The notes under the pieces: generated by a model | The model's database searches: none | The model's input: the letters and a program-made list of their open reading frames with translations, nothing else | What the model was told of the DNA's origin: nothing | Shown here: positions 1-11,487 of the stretch, piece by piece | Layout of the letters: each line of letters starts with the position of its first letter | Position numbering within the stretch: position 1 is the stretch's first letter | Assembly: GCA_947650285.1 (NCBI GenBank) | Contig: CANTFL010000449.1 | Location: 1-64,000 of the forward strand | DNA from: Hyaloperonospora brassicae | Taxonomy: Eukaryota; Oomycota; Peronosporomycetes; Peronosporales; Peronosporaceae | Length of the DNA: 64,000 nucleotides | Direction of reading: 5' to 3' | Translations under genes and position numbers: made by a program

Positions 1-235
1 CAATCTGACCAAAAGGCTTTGGGGACGGCGCAAAGTGGATTATCTCGGTCATCAAGTATCACTCGCGGGATCGAAAGCCCACCCGAAGGATCTCGGATCG
101 CTGGTTAATATTCCGTTTCCTCGAACTCTGCGGTCGATGCAGTATTTTTAGGAAACTTGAATTTCTATAGCCAATTCATTGGAAGACTTTGCAGTATAGC
201 GTCAGTGCTGTATGAATTACGCGAAGCGAATAATT
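1..235 (+). pseudogene. RT-RNase H connection relic of D1
   Basis: Frame 1 reads NLTKRLWGRRKVDYLGHQVS and continues with PKDLGSLVNIPFPRTLRSMQ, the conserved stretch after the YxDD box of Gypsy reverse transcriptase, where the template-strand tether leads into RNase H. The frame is stopped after about 50 residues at the position where family members read SFLGxLNYYSRF. The paralogous stretch in D2 keeps SFLRSLSYYSRF. The N-terminal part of RT, including the active site, is outside the window. Confidence 0.8.
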
Positions 236-739
236 ACGAGGTCCGACGCATGGATAAGACGGAATCGCCTACACGGAATGGAAAAAGGTTTGACGTTCGG
301 AAGTGTCAAGTAGATAGCGATCCAGATCGTATCGGTGTAACAGGGGGCGATCTCGAGTTTTCCTGCGTTACTGGGGCGATCTGACCTCAACAGACAGAAG
401 TCTCTGGGAGAAAGCGATGATTTCGGTCACCATGTTGAAGTATAAGGTCGCTAAGACTCCGATTCTTAAACACATCGATCTGGATCGTCTCCTGTGATTG
501 TGCCTATGCTAGTAAATGTGCAGTATCTGCAGCTTTGCTACAATAACATGATGGAATATAATGGTCCATAACGTTCACAAGACGAACGCTAAAACAAAAC
601 GCAATAAACTACGGATAGGTGAAAAACGAAGTTTTAGCTCTACTTCGCATCCTGGATATTAGCTACAATATGTTGGTCTCATGCGAGATCAAGGTGTTCA
701 TACGTCATCCGACGTTGGCCTGTATGGTACAATCTTCCG

Positions 740-1110
740 GTTTGAACAAGAGGCTAGGGAAATGAGCAGCGTTTTGATCGAAATGGACGCTAGCGATCAA
801 GAAGTGTCTAATACGGGAAGATAAAATACTTAGTACACTCGCCGCCAGAATAATCCCGCGCAAAGAGGTTGACGAAATGTTATACGCGATCTTCCCTAAG
901 AAACAGCCGAAACAAACTTTAAGTATCCCACCACCAATGGTGGAGGAGGGTGAAAGTCTTTGGGTGGTCAATTTCGATGAATAGGCCCAGACCAAACAAA
1001 AAAGTGGGGCATATATCGCAATACTATGGAAGCTACCAGTATGGAAGATAATGACCGCTGCAGACAAATGTGCGACGGACTTGCCAGCAATAGAGGCTAA
1101 TTTACAAGGA
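740..1110 (+). pseudogene. RNase H domain relic of D1
   Basis: The + strand gives IPPPMVEEGESLWVVNFDE, then a short tract ending GAYIAILWKLPVWKI, then ATDLPAIEAN. This is the beta1-alpha layout of a Gypsy RNase H domain: an Asp-bearing first strand (the VVNFD tract) and a following Glu (IEAN). A stop codon follows the first motif, and further stops appear after 1110, so the domain is broken. D2 carries the matching region at 23647-23967 on the other strand, with PPPMVEEKTNFCVATFDGSA. The function is only that of the ancestral retrotransposon. Confidence 0.7.
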
Positions 1111-1448
1111 TGATACTAGGTTTCGATCTCTTGGCCGATCAAAAGCGGATGCGTATCATTATTTGTGTCGGTTTTAACTTAGTTATCAGGCAGATACGTG
1201 AATTAATCGATTACAAAGCGCCCGGATCGTCGTTCTTACGTTAAAAGGCTATGGAGAAACTCCGACCGTGGCCGTACGACGAGTTTCTACAATAAAAGAG
1301 AGATGGAAATCGAAGTGCTGACCGACTGGCAAGCAAAGCTTGGCAAAAGGAGCAGGGAAAGATCTCATTATATGACCAGGATCGTCAGGATTTAAGTTCG
1401 TTGAATCGGTTGGATGAGTGGTTGACACCCTAAAGTGTCCATCAAGCC

Positions 1449-1920
1449 GTGAAATTATTTTCCCTCACCAGGTCAGCCGTAAGAGTACGGCGATCGCCTG
1501 AAGTGCTGCAAGAGGAATTGGTTCGGCAGGTCAGAATCGAGAGAACGAAGCAAACACTGGAAGAGGGGAGTTATATCGCCAACCTGAAGGATATACCGAT
1601 CGGGGACATAACAAATTTGAGTATTGAAGAGGCAAAGCTATGTGCTTGGATCGCGTCCGAATATAAGGTAGACCAAAGAAAACTATTTTTTTCTGCCCAT
1701 AATCAACAGAAGATCGAGACCGCCGCGTGGAGTTGGTTCGTTTAGTGATACCAGAACTGCTGCAGCAAGAATTCCTACATGACTACCACACAAGTCTGTA
1801 GGGCGGCCGCCAAGGAATAGGTAGAACAAACCAACAAATCGGGTATAACTTTCACTGGTGAAGTATCTGTCCGAGCGTCTAGCGTTACGTGGGATAATGT
1901 GTTGATTGTACGACGGAAAA
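1449..1920 (+). pseudogene. Integrase N-terminal (zinc-binding) region relic of D1
   Basis: An open stretch of 98 codons (1449-1745) covers the linker before integrase and includes IERTKQTLEEGSYIANLKDI. It is followed, after a frame break, by FLHDYHTSL and then CVDCTTEK at about 1893-1916, which fits the His-His-Cys-Cys zinc module at the front of Gypsy integrases. A stop lies between the His pair and the Cys pair. The linker is paralogous to D2 23143-23397, with IEIERIKQAQDGKCWISNLE. The start at 1449 is not an ATG, so the open stretch is a decayed segment of pol rather than a gene. Confidence 0.65.
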
Positions 1921-2139
1921 GAAAAACCTGTTCTTCACGGCGAATCTTCGGGGAATGTCCAAGCCACCTCTTCTTTTAAATAATCGCGATGGATTACATA
2001 CCGTAACTACCGCGATCAATTCAATGGAAAGTCCGAGTTGTTGTTGTGGGTGGATATGTTCTCAGGGTCGTGACCGCCAAGGCAAGTTATTCTAGAACGG
2101 CACAAACGATCACTGAGAGTTATATAAAGTGTTTATTTT

Positions 2140-2620
2140 GCAGATATAGGGCTAGTGAAGCAATAAGCCATGATCGAGAGCCAGATTTCATGTCCGACTT
2201 CTTCCGAGCGTTCAGTCGTATCGCGGGGCAGACAGAATGTGTAATAATGGCGCAGCGACTCCAAGCATCTGAAAGATCAAATTAAATTGTGGAAACACTG
2301 ACGGGAGGTTTAAAAATGTAAGTCACGGATACAAATCAGAAGGATTGGGACAATTACGCCACTAGGTTAACGTTTGCTATAAATACGGCACAGGATCGTG
2401 TACCAGGAGATACCACATTCTACCTGATTCACGGTTGGGATCCGCGATCGACGCTGGAAGCGACTTTGCCATTGGGTAGGACCAAAAGACGGGATCACGA
2501 ACCGCGAAGATGGCGAAACCATGTACAATGTCAATATCAACGAGCGAGACAAGTCGTAACGATCGACTACGGATCGCGATCGAGGACCGGGCCGATCGAA
2601 GTCATACAGAGGAAGAATCA
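2140..2620 (+). pseudogene. Integrase catalytic core relic of D1
   Basis: The frame beginning near 2046 reads SHDREPDFMSDFFRAFSRIA followed by GQTECVIMAQRLQASERSN. These correspond to the second catalytic Asp region and the PQANGTAER region (catalytic Glu) of the rve core; here the latter is altered to LQASERSN. Further on, LTFAINTAQDRVPGDTTFYL and IHGWDPRSTLEATLPLG mark the end of the core. Stops and a shift near 2284 break it. The paralogous core in D2 (22390-22645, - strand) keeps DREPVFVSDFFPAFNRIVGQ. Confidence 0.8.
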
Positions 2621-3110
2621 CACGAGATCGAGGTTGGATTACAAGTATGGCTATATTTGGATCGGGTGAATGAAGGATGTGCCCGAAATTTGGCACACAT
2701 GTGGCATGGGTCATTCCAGGCAAGAAACATTTGCGGAAGACACGCGATGCGGTTGGAAGTTTCGGGTACTCCGTACGATTATTCCCGTTGGTATATGTAC
2801 CCAATCTTAAGCGGGTGAAGAACTTTCGCGACCAGCCAGAACACCAGCTGAGAGTTGGGGAGGCTTATCGCCTGGATTTTAATGAATTCCTGCTGCCTGA
2901 AGACACCTGGGAACGCACATAATGTGAAGATGGATTTAAATCGAGCAGATAACGGATGTGAGATTCGGCAAAAAGACCCGTTTCGGAAGAGTCCAGCGTC
3001 AGTATTTAGAGCAAAGGAAGGGATCCGTTGATCCGACATAATAGACGAGGTAGACTTAAACTGTGGAGCCTTGCTTGAGCAGGTAAATCGCAATCAAGGG
3101 TAAGCAAGAA
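2620..3110 (+). pseudogene. Integrase C-terminal region and chromodomain relic of D1
   Basis: Two adjacent frames read EVGLQVWLYLDRV, THVAWVIPGKKHLR, then RLFPLVYVPNLKRVKNFRD and RLDFNEFLLPEDTWERT. This is the SH3-like integrase C-terminus followed by the acidic linker of chromodomain-type Gypsy elements. From 2950 on, RVQRQYLEQRKG and then DEVDLNCGALLEQ (frame-shifted) match the chromodomain pattern in which RQYLVKWKGY is expected. The same C-terminal region, equally broken, reappears at 21026-21200 in another element on the + strand. Confidence 0.7.
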
Positions 3111-5520
3111 TCGCTTTGATGAGATGCGATTTCATGAAGAAGTAATGAATGTATAGCCGATGTATCCAATTGGGAGCTGGCCTGCAAGAAGGTTTCAGTA
3201 GGATAACAATGAGATGGGTATTGTGTGGCGATCTTGGGTATCGAAACCCGATCGCAGTGGATATATATGAAAATGCAAATAATTTTTGTGACGATCGACG
3301 AAGAATAAAACGATGAAGACCGAATAATGATTATATGAAATGACTGCCGGATCGCTATGGACTCCTTCAGGAAAAGCTTACCGGACAGGCGGGCGATCGA
3401 TGACTCTGGGTGATCCTCAATGCGGGATCGACACTGATTTCGCCACGGTTAAGATGAATACAAACGCAACAACGCTGATATCAGGTTAACTATGTCATTC
3501 TGTAAATTGCCAAAACCCAGATACCACGGGCGCATCTCGTCCGGCGACGGGAGATGCATGATGAAGGGGCCCAGGAAAAAGTTCAGGTCAGAGTGTCCGT
3601 CGGTCATCTCCTGATGGATGAAGCGCAGCACTGTCTTTTACCTGGGTACGGATCGCGATCGCCTCTGTTAACGATGTCCGCGCCAGCTTCGGATCGCGTT
3701 CTTTTTGTTCGATTGGAAGGTGCAAGGCGTGGATTGCTTCCCACAGAGCCTGCCGGTACCGCGTTTTAAACTCGCAAGATAATTTCGAAAAATCGACAAA
3801 ACAACCAGTCGCGCGAAAAATGACAGGGGGTACTTGGCCTCGGTAACGACTCGAAGGCTCCAGCTGGTATAGAGCCAACACTTGTGTCGAGGTGACCAAA
3901 CTTTGGATCCACTAAGATTTAGGCGGCTAAGTATTGTACCGGTAGAGCAGTGGATACCGAGAAGCATACCCATTCGGCCGCTTCAGAGGATTGAGCAGGA
4001 TATCCACATCCAGCTCCGCCACGCGAGTCAAGCTGACACGACGGCCTAACACCGGTATACTTGGAGGTGGGATCTGGGTACCCGATCGCGATATCTGGGA
4101 AACTATTGATCGCAGGGCACTAGGGTCGGAGACAAACTATCGTACCCAGCTAACGAGAAAAGATAATTCTTGGCGTTTTGCGCGCCACAAGGCATACTGA
4201 CCGATCCGTCAGAGTCACTCGATGCTTTGCTAAAGAGGTCCACTTTCGAAACTGGACTCTTCGCAGTCTGTTCAGGTCCACCCGAAGGTGGGGCGATCCT
4301 GACTTGGTACTGGGAGGGTCCACGAAGATCAGCGCATGAGTCAATTATGCAGGAGGTAAAGCGTTGCTCGACGATACCCCGGCGCCGCAGCGAAGAACGC
4401 TGTCCAGGCATGCCGGCTAGTACATCTTCCTCGGAAGGGTTAGATGGATCCACCTTCGAGACAGACGGACTGCCTGCACCCAATGTTTGGGCCCGCTTGA
4501 ATCCTGCTTGGGAGGCGTACCGGAGTTGAACCGCGATTCCCTTTTTGAAGAAGCCCGTAAAGATTCTGATGCAGCTTTTAATTCGTTGGGGCGAGCCGAT
4601 ACGGAAGATTGCGTATATACGGAGGGTGTTTCAGAGGATTCGGAAGCGTTTGTAGATCGCACTGGTCTAGTGGGTCGCATGTAATCATTAGCTGGTTTGA
4701 TAGGTGTCATAATCACCAGCAATACTCCGGATATTGTCGACTTGGCTGCGCGGAGAGGCTTGATCGAAAGGCCGTTTTCAGTCGGTATGGATTGCGGGAA
4801 GTTTTGAGGTGTGGGTGAGGTAGTAGACGGGACCCTAAGGGAAGGTAAAACGTTTTGAAAGCCAACTGAGCCAAGTGGGTACGAATCACGTCACAATCAC
4901 GAAAAGACAAGAGAAACCTCTGTATACAGTCCAATACCTGACCGCGAAGGCGATCAATCTTGGCTTCGCGTTCTGCGAGGTCCGATATCAGCCGCTGGAA
5001 CTCTGCTTAAACGCGCTCACGTTCGTGAAAAGGCCCTTGGCGGGACTTAAACAAGTCTTCCAACGCTGATTTGGCCACTCCAAGTATCGTTTCGACCACG
5101 CTCGAACGTTTACCATATTTTTACGTCTTGTCATTGTAGCTTAGAAATCGCCGCCAGAGATAGGTTCCACGAGAATTAGACGCGAGGTTACATTTTCAAT
5201 AGCTATTAAGAGGAAGCAAATTTGCGAATCGGCCGATCCTTTTCAAGCTGCAAGGCCACGTTTGCTGAAAAATGAGTAACCTTCAATTTCTGAAATTTTC
5301 CACTTTGACTCGCTCGTCTTCCCAGCGACACTTGGAAAATACCTAACCTCTGCATCAAATCCTATACATCGCTCCAGAGCCGGATCTAGCGCGTCTTGAT
5401 CGACTACGCCAAAGCGCGGGCTAATCTCGACGTAGGTTTCTATTTCGCCTGGAACCGGTCGATCTACAACTTTTGGTAGTAAACCTCTTCCTCCAAGGAG
5501 TGGTAGTCACTCACAACCGC
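3111..5520. other. Degenerate retrotransposon-derived tract, probably gag-like, strand unresolved
   Basis: No intact gene is present. Both strands contain open stretches of 60-126 codons rich in Ser, Thr, Arg and Glu, and none has a convincing start plus a recognisable domain. On the - strand, 3588-3899 gives an LSCEFKTRYRQALWEAIHAL tract that resembles the helical part of a Gypsy gag capsid, but the match is loose. The tract lies between the chromodomain end of D1 and the - strand LTR-like repeat B1, so it may be the gag end of a - strand element headed by B1. That reading is inference only. Confidence 0.35.
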
Positions 5521-6070
5521 TGTGTAGTATCGTACTTAGTCAACTCTGTTCACTCACAGTCTTGACGTACAAACACAACAATTGCCGAGTTCAGTCGGCG
5601 ATACGGGCTGGTACGCTGGAATAAATACGTACGCGGTTCGCCGCTTTCGATTCAGTTGTATCTTTCGCCTAACTGATTCCTTACAAATAATCCTCCAGAG
5701 GCCTGCCTGAAATCAGCAGCCTCTAAACCCCCCTCTTTCGGTTAATTCACACCAACGGGTGGAAGCTGACACAGTGTGCGCTTTTGCAGGTTACAGGGCT
5801 CAGTGTACGCCCGACTAGAAGATTTCATGTGCCCTCGGCTGAGGCCCACCGGCTCGTCCCTAAACCAAGTCCTTGGATAACGGGACCTCTCCACATCGTC
5901 GTTGACGAGACTCACAACGGGCACTATATTGAGGTTTACTGGCTCGTTGACGACGAGATTTGATCATTTGCTTGTAGAGAGCGTTGTCAACCCGGGGCTA
6001 TTTGAAGTCTTGGCGCCACCATTCTATATCTCTACAAGCTAGCCTCGCAAGGTTCAACGGCAGGCAGATT
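5521..6070 (-). repeat. LTR-like repeat, family B, copy B1
   Basis: The reverse complement matches 18197-18637 and, more weakly, 35640-36105. The best-conserved tract (5521-5919) begins on the + strand with TGTGTAGTATCGTACTTAG, the complement of the shared end ...GTACGATACTACACA. The sequence AACGGGACCTCTCCACATCG lies near the other side. Similarity to the copy at 35640 continues past 5920 to about 6070 (CCCGGGTTGAC tract), so the outer boundary is not resolved. The TG...CA ends and three dispersed copies next to retroelement coding relics suggest an LTR. Confidence 0.55.
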
Positions 6071-6273
6071 CTAGCACAAGCAAGGGCTTTACTTAAGTGT
6101 ACGTGCGCTTTGGACTTCAAAAATTCCGCATTGTTATGGTTTGTCGCTTTTGCTATACAGCAAATTCGGTTCGAATTGGTTTCTGTCATTCACTAGTTCT
6201 AATACAAATAAACCGATGAACCTGTCGTTGGATCTTCTCGCATTCTGCACTTTACACAGAGTTCGCCTGCACC

Positions 6274-6418
6274 CAAGTTGCTGACATCCGAGTCGTCCAA
6301 AGATTGAGTAGCCGACGCCCGAGCCGCTGACACTTGAGTCGCCGACACTCAAGTGACCGTCACTCGAGTTGCCGACACTTCGGTCGCCAACTGTTGAGTC
6401 GCCGGCTCTCGATTTGCT
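6274..6418. repeat. 15-bp minisatellite, about 9.5 units
   Basis: Diverged head-to-tail units of 15 bp with core TTGAGTCGCCGACAC run without interruption, for example TTGAGTAGCCGACGC, CCGAGCCGCTGACAC, TTGAGTCGCCGACAC, TCAAGTGACCGTCAC and TCGAGTTGCCGACAC. Because the period is a multiple of three, the - strand stays open and encodes a GDSSV-type pentapeptide repeat. There is no start codon context or domain that would make it a gene. Confidence 0.85.
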
Positions 6419-6743
6419 TAACCCCACACTGTTATCAAGAGCTCAAATTCCCAACATACAACTGCCCCAGTCGCGATACGAAAATAACGGGCTAGTTTAT
6501 TAACCATTCTATTCGTTTCCACTTCTGTTCGCTATTCTCGACCGTTCTCGCTGTAATATGTTACAGACCGCCATGAAGCTGATCTCCTTATTTATCGTTG
6601 TGGCTGATAACTTGTGATATGCTCGGTAATATATTTATTGCTATCTATTTCAGTCGGTTGACAACCCACCATCAAAGACTCGGAAGACACGACTTGGACC
6701 TGATCCTTCGTCGACATCCACGCTTGCTTCGTCCGCTTGGTCG
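6419..6743. other. No gene or recognisable element
   Basis: I see no sizeable open frame, repeat or LTR signature in these 325 bases. A short dyad (CTGTAATATGTTACAG, near 6550) is the only structure noticed. Confidence 0.5.
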
Positions 6744-9700
6744 GTGGTCGGCAGAGCAACTTGTGACCAGAGACTATTGGCATCGTCAACTACATCCATG
6801 GTGAAATCGTCGAGCCTTGATGATGTACTTCAACCGTTGTCGATACCGGCTTCGTGTGACTCTTCTGTGTCTGTCAACTTACCTGACGGCTCCGACCAGG
6901 ACGCGTCGTTGATTGACCGAGGATTTGAATCATCGCGGGACACTCTGTATCTTCGTCGCCTCATCTCGAGCATCGAAGATCGCATGCAGCGTCACGAAGT
7001 CGGATTAATCCTAGTGATAGTGACCTTGATGGAATCTCCTCGCCCACTTCTCAACACGTCGTTGAGACAATTGTTCCTTCGAGTGCTCACGCTGAATGAC
7101 TTGAATTCGTGAATGACCGCTGACATTGCTTCTGTCGTCGACGACTACGCAGATATCGCGGCCTCGTACGTGGCTCTTTTCTATTCCCACCGAGAGAATG
7201 ATACTCTCCATCGGCGGATGCAAGCTGCCGTCTTGGAATCAGTGGACTTGCAGCACCGCTTGTCGACGACTGAGAAAGAGTCCCAGACCTGGATGTCCGC
7301 TACTCTCCAGACAACCGAGTTGATCGACTCATTTCACAAGTCGATATACGCTTTCGAATTGTCCGCATACCAGACAGCTGAGCATCGGGATGATATTCTT
7401 GCTTCGGCCGCGCTTATGATTGCTGATCTTTCTGCTGGCATAGCGGCCCTTGATCGTATCATTAATCTGTTACGTGCGGCCTCGCCAAAGCGGAAGCTCG
7501 TCACACCACTGTACAATGTGTTGCTGCTGGATACTTCCGGCAGCTCCAGGACGCAACGATGGCGTTGTGCAACGAAGACAGTCATGCGCTTCGAGTCATG
7601 CGACGCACACTTGGTAGTCAACAACCGGTCATCTGACAACGAAATGAGCTACTGCGACGTGTAACTATCCCGTTTCTGCTGTATCCAAACCTTGGGATGG
7701 CTGCAGATGTTGGCGCGGACGTTCTTGGATTAAATACTTAAGATATGGACATCAAATTCCCGATTGTGTCGACTTTTGGCGACTCGATTTCCGGACGTCA
7801 TTTCGTTAGATAGGTGGACGACATTTCAAAACATGTTTTGGGGCTCGAGCCTTCGTCTGCTGCTTCCATCACACTAGCGTTGGCTCGGGCGACCTTGATA
7901 AATCCGCCGGGTCCTGTATCTTCTCTGACATCTTTGTAATGCTTGGCGTCTCGGTCTGGATGGCAAACATTACCATTTTTATCTTCTTCCGTGGCTACCG
8001 TGCCTTAGACTTCTTTGTTGTCGACAACTGTGATTGTCGGCATATCGTCTTCGATGTCGACTACTATGACTGTAGGCTTAGCGTCTTCGTCGTCGACTAA
8101 CGTGAATGTCGTTAAGGCGTACTCGTCGGTATTTTTTCTCTTGCTTTAGTTATGAGACGATCAGCTGCGTTTTGTTTTGATTGGTTTTCATGTCCGTTCG
8201 AATCCAGATCCGTCTTCCTGGTCGGCTTGATCATCTACGGCTTGGTCGATGTCGGCGGGTGCCAGCGTATCGTAGCCTCATTTCATTCCATCTTAACGGT
8301 CAAATATTGGCTCATATGCTTGGTACTTTGTCTCGAACTGAGCCGGATTCTTCGGTTGCATCAACGCTTTCACCCAATGAGAAAGTTCATAAGGTTGTTT
8401 CTTCTTCCCGGGCGACCGTGATTCTCCCTGTGACGCCCATTTCCGCACCTAAGTTTGTGAACCCCGCTAAAGAGTTGGCTTATCGACCACTTCGAAGTCT
8501 CAGCGTCTGGGGATATCAGCGGACAGTAGTTTTACCGTACAATCCCACGTTACTCCCGATCTCACTCGACATGCGTCGGTATCGGTAGTTCCACCGGCCA
8601 AATAGCGTAGAAAGGTGCGTGCAGTCCGTTCTCGAGTCCCAAAAGCTTAACCACGTCATCCCAGAAGGTCATTTCCACATAACTTTTGCACGAACGAGGA
8701 ATTTCAAGGTGGCCAATATACCTGCTGCCCCACCCGCATCACTTACCAGTATTAGAACTCGCCCGGCTTCCGCATCTGTGTCCGTTCAAACACCCGCTAT
8801 TGCTCCTGTACCGCCGGTACAAATTAAAGCTACTCCATTTCCTAACTCTTGGTAAGTCATTGCGACCACTTCGTCAAGTGAAGCCGTATCGGACGTGGTG
8901 TCATCGACGTTAACGATCGCCGTCGTTGTTTCTGCTGGTGCGTCTTCCGTCGTCCCCACTAGTCGGTCGTCGGCTAGTTCGTCACATATAAAGAAGGGTA
9001 TCCTACTTACGTCACCCTACTCATTTCCTGTCTAGACTTCTCGGAGAGCGTCCTTGCTGTCTTGACTAGCGCGTCTCTCATTAGCTCATAGAAAAAGAAT
9101 CCAAACACTCTCGTCATGCCGTCAAAATTGTCCGTTGTTACCAATGCTATCGACTACTCAACTGCTTCCGCCGGTGGACGACCAAATAGTTAACCGAAGA
9201 AGAAACAACGGACTAAGCGGTCCACAGCCAGCTTCGGACAGTTGTCAACTACTATAGGGATGGATTCTTCTTCGTCGAAGTCATCACGTGTATTGGCATC
9301 GAGTGATACCGATTCGAGTCTATGTCACCACCAGAGTCTACTGCTATTATTGATTTGCCTGATCCATTGGCGGCTCCGCACTCTCTTCTTCGTTCTCGTG
9401 CGGGTCAAGTTGTCGCGAGCGAATTGAGGTTTGCTACTGCTATGCAAGGGATTCGTGAAATCCTTTTATAATTGGCCAGCTCGCTGCTGGTTGCGAATCG
9501 CGTCGGCTTGGTCCCCCATTCGACAGGTATCTTTAATATTGAAGTCCTTCGTCACTCCTACATCCGTTTCACTTGCAAAGCTCCTCGAGTTCGCTGACGT
9601 GTATGATCCATCGCATCCGGGTCAGCGTACGCGGGCGTTATTTCCATCGCAGCCGGTGTTTATGAGTACGTCCAATCTTGGTAACGCTCAAAATCGGCCC

Positions 9701-10490
9701 CACTGCCCTCCCCGTTCTTCTCATTCTAGGTCTCTTCTGATTTGGTAACTGACGCGAAGGTCAAGTTTTGAGGAGATAATCGCGATCCAGAACTGTCTTC
9801 CCGTACCGCGGACCCCTCGAAATGTTTTGTGGCGTTGTGGGAGCATACGCATTGGATCTAGGAGTCAAGTATTATTCTGGTCATGCACCCCAAAAAACCC
9901 TTCTCGCTCGACTGAAGTCTTGTTCCGATTTTATGCAGCTTCGGTTGATTTATCTACCGCGCCCAAACATCGTGGGTACCTTCTTCGGAAGGTTGCAAAG
10001 AACTTGAGCATTGAACTGCAAGATGCGGCGTCTGAGAATTCTTCTTGTGGAGCCGCACCCTTGCTTGACCTCTAACTTTTCTTGAAGCCATCAGTGCCTG
10101 TGCACCCAATTGTGAGTTATTCGTGGGTTCCCGAGGGTGTCGACTAAATCAACATACTACAATCGCCTGAACAAGTTGAACCATGTCGTGTTTGGTATCT
10201 GACACGCCTATTAAATCACCCGTATGACACATGTTTCCGACCTTGCTACCACGGGTTATCTATCTTCGCTCCAGTCCGTACATCCAAAAGAGAAGTGAAA
10301 TCATTCATCGTCGAGGATGTCAACGCAGGCTAGCTTCTTTTGCGGTCGTCGATTCCTCTGCCTCCGGTCCCGATAATCACAATGGTAAGCAGATTTTTGT
10401 CGACGCTTCTGACTGTGTCCATACGAGGTCTCTTTGTAACGAGGCACACCCTTGCGTGAACTTAACTCAAGGGTTTCGGTGAGCCCGACA
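6744..10490 (+). pseudogene. Decayed coding tract of an unrecognised (probably gag-type) gene, element G
   Basis: The + strand carries a chain of open stretches in changing frames that look protein-like. At 7113-7664 there is a 183-codon stretch with heptad-like helical sequence (VDLQHRLSTTEKESQTWMSA, then AEHRDDILASAALMIADLSA) that would form helices or a coiled coil. About 8690-8960 is rich in Ser, Ala, Pro and Val, like a mucin-type linker. Segments at 9431-9748 and 9822-10075 follow. I recognise no catalytic motif. Its position immediately before a polypurine tract and an LTR-like sequence (10523-10828) suggests the internal region of an LTR element with a gag-like protein and little or no pol. 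A decayed host gene cannot be excluded. Confidence 0.4.
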
Positions 10491-10522
10491 GACGTACACG
10501 AGGAAAACGAGGAAGCGTAGAT

Positions 10523-10538
10523 AAGGGAAAAGTAAAAC
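10523..10538 (+). promoter_or_regulatory. Polypurine tract of element G
   Basis: AAGGGAAAAGTAAAAC is a 15-base purine run ending one base before the TG that opens the LTR-like sequence at 10539. This is the expected layout of the plus-strand primer of an LTR retrotransposon. Confidence 0.45.
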
Positions 10539-10828
10539 TGTTGTATTAATATAGTTAATTCTTTTGTTACTGTCTCTCTGTTTACCCTGACTAAATTATG
10601 TTAATTTAACTGAGTGTATAGTGACGTCTCGTCACCACTCATTGCGCGCGTCCTGCGGCGATTGGTAAGTTGATATCGTCAAGATATCAACCAATGAGCA
10701 GACTCTTTGGTCGCTTGACCAATATCACCACTATCGGTGGTATTGTTCAAAGAATATCCAACTTCATATTATGTATTGTAATTGTTTCTTTATGGTGACA
10801 ATTCCATGTAACGGGCTGCCCCGTTACA
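10539..10828 (+). repeat. LTR-like sequence of element G (290 bp)
   Basis: It opens with TGTTGTATTAATATAG right after a polypurine tract and closes with TGTAACGGGCTGCCCCGTTACA, a terminal palindrome whose CCCCGTTACA end is shared with the family-F LTRs at 56280 and 63443. Two further inverted repeats lie inside (GATTGGTAAGTTGATATC with its complement, and CCACTATCGGTGG). No second copy of this LTR is present in the window. Confidence 0.45.
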
Positions 10829-11087
10829 CTCTTGGTACTTCAAGCTCGTCTGTCACTGTCATTTAGTCGCTTCTGTTTTTGCGTACTTAAATCTCGCTAA
10901 ACAATTCTATTTGTCTTTATGCATCAACAAGTCTTTAAGCAGTAACTTTACTTCTCCTTCTGCCTGTTAATCTTCACACAATGAGAACACGCGTGGTGCG
11001 GGTCTCTCTACCTTTCGTCTTCGCACTATTTGCAGACGTTTCTTTCTTTTCCTCTCGGCTCAATTAGTCTAACAATAAACCTCCACA

Positions 11088-11480
11088 TGACAAGGTGGTA
11101 AATGGATCCCTTGTGGGTTCATCATACTCCATCCATTTGACGAAGAACTTTCTCTTGCTTCTGTCAGTGGTCGTCACATTGACGTGTCATCGTCGAGTAT
11201 GGTATGACTTTGTATTGATCACTAGGGTTGTCGGGCATTCAGCTGTCTTTCCTTATAAATTCGTCAAAATCTAGTCGACCAGTGTCATTAAGTCCAAGCA
11301 CAAACTTTGTTGTTGGACGTGCCACTTGTCTTGTCACCTATTTAAAGCGCGATAAGTGTACCGCAGAGTAGGATTGATATTCACTTCTATCTGGCAACTT
11401 TAGCTTAAAGCGAGCTCCTCGATCTGTTTCTTGACTCGGATAAACGATGCACCTGTGTGCTAGCTTCGCTTTAGTCCAGG
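11088..11480 (-). pseudogene. Integrase C-terminus and chromodomain relic (E-type element)
   Basis: The - strand gives GARFKLKLPDRSEYQSYSAV, then HLSRFK, then RLDFDEFIRKDS and MPDNPSDQYKV. This is the SH3-like integrase end and acidic linker that precede the chromodomain in oomycete Gypsy elements. Stops fall after HLSRFK and within the following tract. The expected chromodomain position (about 11090-11220) retains only fragments. Confidence 0.6.
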
Positions 11481-11487
11481 CTTCACC

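Larger units (their letters stand above)
1..3110 (+). mobile_element. Degenerate Ty3/Gypsy chromodomain element D1 (5' part outside window)
   Basis: Reading the + strand in shifting frames gives, in the order expected for Ty3/Gypsy pol, the end of reverse transcriptase, RNase H, the integrase zinc-binding region, the integrase core, the integrase C-terminal region and a chromodomain-like tail. All are broken by stops and frameshifts. The element enters the window already inside RT, so gag, protease and the 5' LTR lie to the left. It is clearly related to element D2 (21400-29610, opposite strand): the first 130 bases translate to almost the same peptide as D2 at 24566-24793. No 3' LTR was located with confidence. 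It is almost certainly inactive. Confidence 0.85.

Noticed and set aside
705..1067. 120-codon - strand frame in D1
   Set aside because: It is the shadow of the RNase H region read on the + strand; no domain fits the - strand reading.
10539..10828. 3' LTR of the E-type element (11088-17245, - strand)
   Set aside because: Position would fit, but there is no purine tract on that side and no matching LTR near the gag end. The purine tract at 10523 fits a + strand element instead.
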